From Thalassospira sp. UBA1131 (GTDB lineage: Bacteria; Pseudomonadota; Alphaproteobacteria; Rhodospirillales; Thalassospiraceae), in NCBI RefSeq assembly GCF_002311515.1, contig NZ_DCAO01000079.1, forward strand, positions 4,167 to 20,140: DNA of 15,974 nucleotides, in the 5' to 3' direction. Below are positions 1 through 6,181 of the stretch, one piece after another; the first letter of the stretch is position 1, and every line of letters begins with the position of its first letter. Under the pieces are notes generated by a model. It was not told the DNA's origin and ran no database searches. It worked only from the letters and a program-made list of their open reading frames with translations. The position numbers and the translations under genes are program-made.

Positions 1-484
1 CTGCCACCACGAATTTGAAAACCGAGTGTGCCATCGGTGCGAAGCTGATCTTCTGGCCGCGCCCACGCGCAAAAACACGCTGGCCGATCCCTATGTAACC
101 GACGAGATTTTCACAAAACTTCCACCGCTTCCCTATGCCTCGACCACTTACGCCGTCAAGGCCGCACCAGCGACCCGCATTGTCGAGGACGGCGATGTGA
201 TTGATCTGGGTGACCGCCATTTCGAGGTCATCCACACACCGGGCCATTCACCGGGCGGTATTGCGCTTTGGGAAAAGGCCACCGGCATCCTGTTTTCCGG
301 CGACATTGTTTATGATGGACCTTTGATCGAAGACACTTATCATGCAAATGCAGCTGACTATGTCCGATCAATGGAACGGCTTTATGATTTGCCGGTCCGG
401 GTCGTGCATGGCGGGCATTTCGCCAGTTACGGGGCCGAACGCCACCGGGAAATAATAAAAAGCTGGCTGAGGGAACGAACCTGA
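1..484 (+). CDS. MBL-fold metallo-hydrolase, C-terminal part (5' end outside window)
   Basis: The reading frame is open from base 2, with the codons before the GTG at 26 reading CHHEFENR, so the gene begins upstream of the window and the GTG is internal. The visible part has the second half of the metallo-beta-lactamase fold metal site: HTPGHSPGG (third metal-binding His), SGDIVYDGP (bridging Asp) and VVHGGHF (last His). The HxHxDH motif would lie just upstream of the window. Family members are mostly zinc or iron hydrolases acting on thioesters, lactones or esters; the substrate cannot be read from this fragment. The stop at 482-484 lies 65 bp before the aldehyde dehydrogenase start on the same strand with no terminator between, so the two are probably co-transcribed. 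A role in detoxifying or catabolising a carbonyl compound is inference from that neighbour only. Confidence 0.88.
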   Translation, partial: CHHEFENRVCHRCEADLLAAPTRKNTLADPYVTDEIFTKLPPLPYASTTYAVKAAPATRIVEDGDVIDLGDRHFEVIHTPGHSPGGIALWEKATGILFSGDIVYDGPLIEDTYHANAADYVRSMERLYDLPVRVVHGGHFASYGAERHREIIKSWLRERT

Positions 485-549
485 AACCGCGCCACCCGTG
501 CCGGGGCTAACGCCTTGGCCCAACACAGAGAAACTCAGGAAGGCTTCCA

Positions 550-1974
550 ATGGATAACGCAGGCAAATTTTACATCAACGGCAAATGGGTTGATCCGATT
601 TCCTCGGAAAAGATGGACGTGATCAATCCGGCCACCGAAGAAGTCATCACCCAAATCACCCTGGCCAGCGAAGAAGACGTCGACCTTGCCGTCGCCGCGG
701 CCAAGCGCGCCTTTGAAAGCTATAGCCAGACGACCGTCGAACAGCGTCTTGGCTGGCTTGAAAACCTGCTTGCGATCTATAAGCGCCGCTACGGCGAAGT
801 TGCCGATACCATCACGACCGAACTCGGCGCGCCAACCACCATGTCGCACGAACAGCAGGCCGCGGCTGGCACGGCACATCTCGAAGATTTCATTGTTGCG
901 CTGAAAAAGCTCAAGACCGAGGAAATCCTTTATAACGGAGAGCTTTTGTTGCGCGAACCGATCGGCGTTTGCGGCCTGATCACGCCGTGGAACTGGCCGA
1001 TCAACCAGATCGTGCTTAAGGTCATCCCGGCCCTTGCCACCGGCTGCACCTGCGTGCTGAAACCATCCGAATTCACCCCGCTTAATGCCATGCTTTATGC
1101 CGAAATGATCCACGAGGCAGGTTTCCCGGCCGGGGCCTTTAACATGGTTCAGGGGGCGGGTCCGGTTGCCGGTGCGACCCTGTCGCGTCATCCCGATATC
1201 ACCATGATGTCCTTTACCGGATCGACCCGTGCGGGCAAGGCAATCACCAAGGATGCCTCGGAAAACATCAAGCGCGTCACCTTGGAGCTTGGCGGCAAGT
1301 CGCCCAACATCGTGTTTGATGATGTCGATATCGAAGACCGCATCGCCTGGAGTGTGAATGCCGTTTTCAACAACTCCGGCCAGACCTGCGATGCGCCCAC
1401 CCGCATGCTGGTGCAACGCTCGATCTATGACGACGCAGTAAAGGTTGCCAAACGTGTCGGCGAACAGGCATCCGTCGGCGATCCGACCAAGGAAGGCAGC
1501 CATATCGGCCCGCTGGTCAGCCATATTCAGTTTGACCGGGTTCAGACCCTTATTCAGGCCGGCATTGACGAAGGTGCCACCCTTCTCGTTGGTGGTGCGG
1601 GCAAGCCCGATGACACCAACGAGGGCTACTTTGTCAAACCCACCATCTTTGCCGATGTGAACAACAATATGCGCATCGCACGCGAGGAAATCTTTGGCCC
1701 TGTGGTCTCGATGATCCCGTTTGAAACCGAAGAAGAAGCCATCGAGATCGCCAATGACACGCCGTACGGTTTGGCCGCCTATATCCAGACCCCGGATGCC
1801 AAAAAGGCCGACCGTGTTGCCCGCAAACTGCGCGCCGGCATGGTGTTGCTAAATGGCTCCTCCCCAATGGCGGGCAGTCCGTTTGGCGGCTACAAGCAAT
1901 CAGGCAATGGCCGCGAAGGTGGCCTGTTTGGCCTTGAAGACTTCATGGAAATCAAGATGATCCATAAGCTGTAA
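550..1974 (+). CDS. NAD(P)-dependent aldehyde dehydrogenase
   Basis: This 474-residue protein is a complete member of the aldehyde dehydrogenase superfamily, which oxidises an aldehyde to the carboxylic acid with NAD+ or NADP+. Visible landmarks are ITPWNWP (about 144-150, with the oxyanion-hole Asn148), FTGSTRAGK (222-230, cofactor binding), the general-base Glu246 in LELGGKSPN, the nucleophile Cys280 in FNNSGQTCDAPTR, EEIFGPV, and the C-terminal PFGGYKQSGNGREGG. The length is typical (about 470-500). The ATG at 550 follows an AGGAAGG ribosome binding site. The FNNSGQxC form with a short C-terminus resembles a broad group of uncharacterised bacterial ALDHs, so the substrate is unknown. It follows the MBL hydrolase gene on the same strand and is closed by a strong terminator at 1996-2031. 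Confidence 0.97.
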   Translation: MDNAGKFYINGKWVDPISSEKMDVINPATEEVITQITLASEEDVDLAVAAAKRAFESYSQTTVEQRLGWLENLLAIYKRRYGEVADTITTELGAPTTMSHEQQAAAGTAHLEDFIVALKKLKTEEILYNGELLLREPIGVCGLITPWNWPINQIVLKVIPALATGCTCVLKPSEFTPLNAMLYAEMIHEAGFPAGAFNMVQGAGPVAGATLSRHPDITMMSFTGSTRAGKAITKDASENIKRVTLELGGKSPNIVFDDVDIEDRIAWSVNAVFNNSGQTCDAPTRMLVQRSIYDDAVKVAKRVGEQASVGDPTKEGSHIGPLVSHIQFDRVQTLIQAGIDEGATLLVGGAGKPDDTNEGYFVKPTIFADVNNNMRIAREEIFGPVVSMIPFETEEEAIEIANDTPYGLAAYIQTPDAKKADRVARKLRAGMVLLNGSSPMAGSPFGGYKQSGNGREGGLFGLEDFMEIKMIHKL

Positions 1975-1995
1975 GCCACCGGCATCATGATCAGA

Positions 1996-2031
1996 CAAAG
2001 GCCCCGGCACATGTCGGGGCCTTTGTTTTTT
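1996..2031 (+). terminator. Rho-independent terminator of the aldehyde dehydrogenase gene
   Basis: A perfect 11-bp stem (1996-2006 CAAAGGCCCCG with 2015-2025 CGGGGCCTTTG) encloses an 8-nt loop and is followed by a run of T residues at 2026-2031. It lies 21 bp after the aldehyde dehydrogenase stop codon. Confidence 0.93.
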
Positions 2032-2083
2032 GGGGCTCACAACGGCAACAGGTCTGGCGTCATGAATTCGTTATGACATAGGG

Positions 2084-2112
2084 CTGGTAATGATCGGTTT
2101 GGGCATTATAAT
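2084..2112 (+). promoter_or_regulatory. Candidate housekeeping promoter of the TPR gene
   Basis: A perfect -10 hexamer TATAAT lies at 2107-2112, 65 bp before the TPR gene start and after the upstream terminator. With a 17-nt spacer the -35 would be CTGGTA (2084-2089), a weak match to TTGACA (3 of 6). The position between a terminator and the next gene supports it; the -35 does not. Confidence 0.45.
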
Positions 2113-2177
2113 CCCATCGTTAATCGATAAATTCAGCGGTTCGGTCAACGGATTGCGATTGGATTGGGAGACCTCCT

Positions 2178-3020
2178 ATGAATGCAATGTCCTTTTCTGA
2201 CATGGGGCTTGCCGCCTTGAAGCAGCGACAGTATGACGCCGCAATCAACATGCTGCGCCAGGCACTTGGCGAAGATATGGATAATCTGGATGCCCGTTTC
2301 GGGCTGGCGCGTGCGCTTCATGAAAAAGGTTCGATCATCGAAGCAATCGGTGAGTATCGCACGGTGCTGCAATCTGATGGGGGTCATGAAGACTGCCTGC
2401 ATCACATTGCACGCGCATTGCTTGAAAACGGTGACGCACGTAGCGCACTCAACCACATTGATATCGTGCTGCGCGCCAAACCGACCGATCCTGAAATGCT
2501 GACCTTGCGCGGGCAGGCATTGATCGCACTCGAACGCTATGACGCCGCCCTTTCGGCCCTGCAAACTGCCGCCCACCACAGTCCGGGATCAGAGGGCATC
2601 CACCGTCTGATCGCCACATGCCATCGCGCAAACGAGGATTTTGAGGGCGAACGGCGTGCGGTTGAACAACTGCTTCGGATCAATCCGTCCTCGCTTGCCG
2701 CATCAAACGATTTGGGTGTGATCAATCTGCGAGAAGGCCATCTGATCGCAGCCTTTGAGGCGTTTGAACAAATCCTGTCCCAGGATGCCAACCATCCACA
2801 GGCAACGCTTAATCGCGCCATCGCCCTGACCGTTATGGGCGGGATGGATCATGACGCGATCTGGAACCGGGTGATGGAAGTCTGTGAAGAGATCGATGAT
2901 CTTGACGATATCCGCGCGGCCGCCGATCAACTAGCAAAGCTGCCCGACACTGCGCGCAAGGGCACGCCCGAGGCAGAGGCCCTGATCGGCAAAGCAGCCA
3001 TCGAACAAGTCGATATCTGA
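2178..3020 (+). CDS. Tetratricopeptide-repeat (TPR) protein
   Basis: This 280-residue protein is built almost wholly of TPR helix pairs, which act as protein-protein docking scaffolds. About six 34-residue repeats can be aligned, at roughly residues 5-38, 39-72, 73-106, 107-140, 141-174 and 175-208, with the usual small and bulky positions (for example LGLA-type LALKQRQYDAAINMLRQAL, ARFGLARALHEKG, LTLRGQALIALERYDAAL, ATLNRAIALTVMG). The last 70 residues are acidic and helical without clear TPR character. No signal peptide or membrane segment is present, so it is probably cytoplasmic. The ATG at 2178 follows a GGGAG sequence about 6 nt upstream. It has its own candidate promoter and no clear U-tract terminator. 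Binding partner and function are unknown; no catalytic domain is fused to it. Confidence 0.88.
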   Translation: MNAMSFSDMGLAALKQRQYDAAINMLRQALGEDMDNLDARFGLARALHEKGSIIEAIGEYRTVLQSDGGHEDCLHHIARALLENGDARSALNHIDIVLRAKPTDPEMLTLRGQALIALERYDAALSALQTAAHHSPGSEGIHRLIATCHRANEDFEGERRAVEQLLRINPSSLAASNDLGVINLREGHLIAAFEAFEQILSQDANHPQATLNRAIALTVMGGMDHDAIWNRVMEVCEEIDDLDDIRAAADQLAKLPDTARKGTPEAEALIGKAAIEQVDI

Positions 3021-3166
3021 GACGTTTGCCCTGCCTTTCTACGCGCGGTTCGTCATTGCTTGCGCATTTTGAAATACCCCTTGCCGATGGCAAAACAGAT
3101 CAGGCGGGAACTGCATGCGCTGATCGGCGTTTAATCATATGATGTCCATGCGTTTTCCCAAGATCC

Positions 3167-3190
3167 GGGTCACGCGACACTCTTTGACCC
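3167..3190. repeat. GGGTCA/TGACCC inverted repeat in the DUF2254 leader
   Basis: A 6-bp inverted repeat (GGGTCA 3167-3172, TGACCC 3185-3190) with a 12-nt spacer ends just before the AAAGGGG ribosome binding site of the DUF2254 gene. It may be a leader hairpin or an operator; there is no other support. The rest of 3021-3208 holds one short hairpin (TTGCC-GAT-GGCAA, 3081-3093) without a T run, and nothing else I can assign. Confidence 0.3.
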
Positions 3191-3208
3191 GAAAGGGGTT
3201 TTTGCATC

Positions 3209-4582
3209 ATGGTTCAACGCCTGATCCGCGTTTGGGAATTTCTGACCTATAGCCTGTGGGTATCGCCTTTGCTTTTTGCGCTGGGCGGTGCGGCCTTTGC
3301 GGTTGGCATTATGGCAGCCCCCCAGGATATCCTGCGCGACCTGTTCCCCAGCCTGTTGCCCGGGTTCAATGAAATCCAGGCGGTGCGCGGGTTGCTTGAA
3401 ACCCTGCTGGCCACGCTGGTCACCCTGACGACCTTTGCCCTGTCGATCACAATGGTGGTTCTGACCCTTGCCGCCGGGTCACTTGGACCGCGTATGATCC
3501 GCAACTTCATGGGCGATAACAAAACCCAGAACGCGCTGGGCACTTTTGTTGGCAGCATTCTGTTTTTGATCACCTCCCTTATGCTGATGGGTGAAAAACC
3601 GGATTCTGCCCCGGTGCCGCATCTGGCTGTGACATTCGGTATCGCGCTGTTTGTCATCAGCGTTTTTGTCCTGATCCTGTTTGTCCATCACCTTGGCCGG
3701 TCGATCGTTGCCGACGAGGTTATTCAGCGTGTTGGCAAAAACCTTGAGGAAACCATTCAATCGGCCAGCAACACCCTGACCGATCCGATCAAGGCCGCCG
3801 AGAAGGCCCAGACAACCCTGCCCGACCCACAAGACATCCCCCGCGATCAGGCCATTTGCGTCGCATCTTCGGGATATGTGCAGGGCGTCGACTATGAAAA
3901 AATCTGTGAAATCGCCAAACAAACAGATACGCGTATCTCGCTTGTGATCCGTGCAGGCCAACACGTGCTGATCGGTGATATCGTCGGACGTATCGTCCCT
4001 TTGAAGGATGACGTCTCCAAACAGGCACAAGACAATATCGAACAATGCCACGCTGATATTCTTGAGGCGATCATGATCGGATCGCATCGCACGGCCATGC
4101 TGGATGTCGAATTTGCCCTGCGCCAACTGGTCGAAGTCGCCCTGCGGGCCCTGTCACCGGGCATCAATGACCCGTTCACGGCCATTGCCGCGATCTATCG
4201 TCTGGGGGACGCCCTTCCACATGCCATGCAGTTTCGCTATCCGGTCGGCATCTGGCGCGATGATGACGATGAAGTCCGCCTGCATGCCCTGATGTCCGAT
4301 TTTGGCGGCATGTTGGGGGCGGCCTATGACCAGATCCGTCAGTCTGCGACGGCAAAGCCGGATGTGTTGTTGCCGATGGCCGAAATCCTTGAAAGCCTGA
4401 TGCGACTGGCCGAGACCGATCATCAACGCGAAGTGCTGCGCACCCACGCCCGCATGATCGCCAATGCCGCCGAGCGTGACATCCCCGAAGAAAACGACCG
4501 TAAAACCGTCGTTCGGGCTGCCACCCGCGTTTTGCATCATCAGAAACCGGTCAAAAATTCTGCATCCGAAGACGACGCATAA
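3209..4582 (+). CDS. DUF2254 family inner-membrane protein
   Basis: This 457-residue protein matches the architecture of the DUF2254 family (predicted membrane proteins, COG4325). Four hydrophobic segments lie in the N-terminal part: about residues 10-35, 60-90, 107-128 and 136-160. After them come a long soluble region containing SSGYVQGVDYEKI and RISLVIRAGQHVLIGDIVG, and the family's conserved stretch around DVEFALRQLVEVALRALSPG-IND-PFTA (about 300-325). The C-terminus is charged. The start ATG follows AAAGGGG at a spacing of about 10 nt. The family has no established biochemical role; it is often annotated only as a predicted membrane protein. It is a single-gene unit with a terminator at 4622-4647 that also faces the minus-strand gene beyond. 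Confidence 0.93.
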   Translation: MVQRLIRVWEFLTYSLWVSPLLFALGGAAFAVGIMAAPQDILRDLFPSLLPGFNEIQAVRGLLETLLATLVTLTTFALSITMVVLTLAAGSLGPRMIRNFMGDNKTQNALGTFVGSILFLITSLMLMGEKPDSAPVPHLAVTFGIALFVISVFVLILFVHHLGRSIVADEVIQRVGKNLEETIQSASNTLTDPIKAAEKAQTTLPDPQDIPRDQAICVASSGYVQGVDYEKICEIAKQTDTRISLVIRAGQHVLIGDIVGRIVPLKDDVSKQAQDNIEQCHADILEAIMIGSHRTAMLDVEFALRQLVEVALRALSPGINDPFTAIAAIYRLGDALPHAMQFRYPVGIWRDDDDEVRLHALMSDFGGMLGAAYDQIRQSATAKPDVLLPMAEILESLMRLAETDHQREVLRTHARMIANAAERDIPEENDRKTVVRAATRVLHHQKPVKNSASEDDA

Positions 4583-4621
4583 CGAGCGAACGCAGTACGA
4601 ACCGATATCATCAGACAAAAG

Positions 4622-4647
4622 AAAAGGGCCCCGTTTCGGGCCCTTTT
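4622..4647. terminator. Bidirectional terminator between the DUF2254 gene and the nuclease gene
   Basis: A 10-bp stem (4622-4631 AAAAGGGCCC with 4638-4647 GGGCCCTTTT) encloses a 6-nt loop. T runs at the end of the stem on both strands let it serve the plus-strand DUF2254 gene (stop 4582) and the minus-strand nuclease-like gene (stop 4670). Its distal half is part of the 22-base direct repeat shared with 6141-6162. Confidence 0.88.
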
Positions 4648-4658
4648 AATTCATCAGA
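4637..4658. repeat. Left copy of a 22-bp direct repeat flanking the low-GC island
   Basis: The bases from CGGGCCCTTTT to AATTCATCAGA at 4637-4658 recur exactly and in the same orientation at 6141-6162, a distance of 1504 bp. The similarity extends imperfectly to the left through the other arm of the terminator hairpin (4621-4658 against 6126-6162). The low-GC nuclease-like gene is the only gene between the two copies. Confidence 0.9.
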
Positions 4659-4669
4659 TCTTTCACTTG

Positions 4670-6025
4670 TCAGCTATCCAAGGCCATCTCTTCGGCCTCT
4701 TCCTCAAGAGCATCAACACTCACATCAGTTGAGCCGTCGCGATTAGGCTTAATCTTAGGAGGAGACTTTCTCCAAGCTACTAGATTCTGTCCAACCTCTT
4801 GATAAAACTCCGGAACAATCTGTTCCAAGATAGCTATGAAATTAGTCTGTTGTGTAAACTTAGCACCAACTCTTCGCGACAGAAGGATGTGGAACCCGAG
4901 AACTTGCATTCCCTCTTTGCCTGTTTCGGCAATAGCTGGGTCTTCTCTGAGGTCTTCCAACGGGTAAAGGGTTGCCTCGCTGCTTCCCGGCCACATCAAA
5001 CGCACATGAATATCTGGCGTACTAACTGTTTTTAACTGTCTCAGCAGCCAGTTAACTCTCGCCTTAGTTGACTTCTTGTCTTCTGGCGCTCTCAGGAACA
5101 TCTCAACAGAGATAGTTCGTGTCATCAGGTTGGCATAAATCTCCACCGGAGATGCTGCATCAGGAACAATCAATGTAGCGCCAAGTCGCTTCGTTTCTCT
5201 GAGATTCGCGAACTCTTCCTTAAGCCTCAAGCTGGGATCATCAAGGTGCTTGCGAGGCAATTTTTCTCTAACTAAAGCCTCAGTTTTTCGGGTCAATATT
5301 AAGGACAGATCGCGGGTTTCTTGGTGCCAGGCTTCTAGAACTGCCAATGCAGCCTCTGACTTGGCGGGTATCGCCTCTGAAGCGGAGACCAACTTATTCA
5401 ACTCTGTCCACTCTGGCGGCATGCGATCAAAGCCTTTGATCCCTGTGCTTTCATGGGTCAAAAAACGCTTAAGTTCATTTAGCAGATAGAGCTGATCGGA
5501 ATCTGCGATCTCATCATTGCTAATCAAAAGATCGGCAGTGGTTAGAATAAACATCCAAGACCAATGGTAGACTGGAATTTTCGAACGGCTTTTCCTAACC
5601 GACTGTAATGGATGGTTTTCAGGACGAGACGTGAATTGGTTTGAAATTGTTACGACACAATCGACGCCATGGAGTTTTGCCAAGTTCCGATAACGGTCCA
5701 CTTGTTCGTCATTGAGTTCATTGGAACCGACTTTCGTCTCGATAAGAGCACGCCATTCGCGCTTACCTGTACGCACGATTAACAAACCGTCCGGCCTGTC
5801 CTTTGAAGCAGCCTTGTCACCAGCAAAAACAATTTCGGTAAAGGCTTCAACAGACGACGTCTTACCGACGCGTAAATTGACAGACTTCAGGAGACTTTGC
5901 CCGAACTCGTGAATGCTGGTCAGGCAACTAAGGACGACAGCTGTTGTTCTTCCCTCTTTAGATGTGGTGGCTAAGACAGGAAAAAGACGAGCAGCTTCAC
6001 CTTGCGACAAATAATCTGGCTTCAT
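4670..6025 (-). CDS. PD-(D/E)XK nuclease-like protein on a low-GC island
   Basis: No named family was recognised for this 451-residue protein. Its N-terminal third has a PD-(D/E)XK nuclease signature: Glu60 in a helix, Asp79 in KDRPDGLLIV, Glu96 and Lys98 in ALIETKVG, then Gln108 and Tyr112 in EQVDRY, the order seen in restriction-type and repair nucleases. The middle (about 200-300) is helical, and the C-terminus ends in an acidic tail (DALEEEAEEM). There is no signal peptide or membrane segment. I chose the ATG at 6025, which has GGGGGG five bases upstream; an in-frame ATG at 6085 lacks a site and adds 20 unlikely residues. GC is about 48% in two sampled lines against 58% in alaS, suggesting acquisition by transfer. 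It is flanked by 22-bp direct repeats and has no methyltransferase, helicase or integrase partner here. A DNA-degrading defence role is inference. Confidence 0.8.
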   Translation of the reverse strand: MKPDYLSQGEAARLFPVLATTSKEGRTTAVVLSCLTSIHEFGQSLLKSVNLRVGKTSSVEAFTEIVFAGDKAASKDRPDGLLIVRTGKREWRALIETKVGSNELNDEQVDRYRNLAKLHGVDCVVTISNQFTSRPENHPLQSVRKSRSKIPVYHWSWMFILTTADLLISNDEIADSDQLYLLNELKRFLTHESTGIKGFDRMPPEWTELNKLVSASEAIPAKSEAALAVLEAWHQETRDLSLILTRKTEALVREKLPRKHLDDPSLRLKEEFANLRETKRLGATLIVPDAASPVEIYANLMTRTISVEMFLRAPEDKKSTKARVNWLLRQLKTVSTPDIHVRLMWPGSSEATLYPLEDLREDPAIAETGKEGMQVLGFHILLSRRVGAKFTQQTNFIAILEQIVPEFYQEVGQNLVAWRKSPPKIKPNRDGSTDVSVDALEEEAEEMALDS

Positions 6026-6130
6026 TTTTACCCCCCAAAGATGCAACTCAAGGTTATCTCTTGGAGGGCTAACCGTGCAACCCAAAGATATACTTTAGCA
6101 AGCTTAAGCACCGTAGGGTTACATTGAAAA

Positions 6131-6151
6131 AGGGCCCAAACGGGCCCTTTT
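6131..6151 (-). terminator. alaS: Rho-independent terminator of alaS
   Basis: On the minus strand AAAAGGGCCCG-TTT-GGGCCCTTTTT forms a stem of about 10 bp followed by five T residues. It starts about 30 bp after the alaS stop codon. Half of it belongs to the right copy of the 22-bp direct repeat, and it resembles the terminator at 4622-4647. Confidence 0.88.
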
Positions 6152-6162
6152 AATTCATCAGA
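6141..6162. repeat. Right copy of the 22-bp direct repeat
   Basis: Exact copy of 4637-4658 in the same orientation. It ends 19 bp from the alaS stop codon. Joining one copy of the repeat to the outer flanks would recreate a simple alaS-terminator-DUF2254 junction without the island. Confidence 0.9.
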
Positions 6163-6181
6163 CTTTTTGGCGGGTGATCGC

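Noticed and set aside
535..1524. A 329-codon minus-strand frame opposite the aldehyde dehydrogenase
   Set aside because: Antisense shadow of a clear gene; composition typical of reversed coding sequence.
4670..6085. Longer start for the nuclease-like gene at 6085
   Set aside because: No ribosome binding site precedes it, while the ATG at 6025 has a G-rich site at good spacing.
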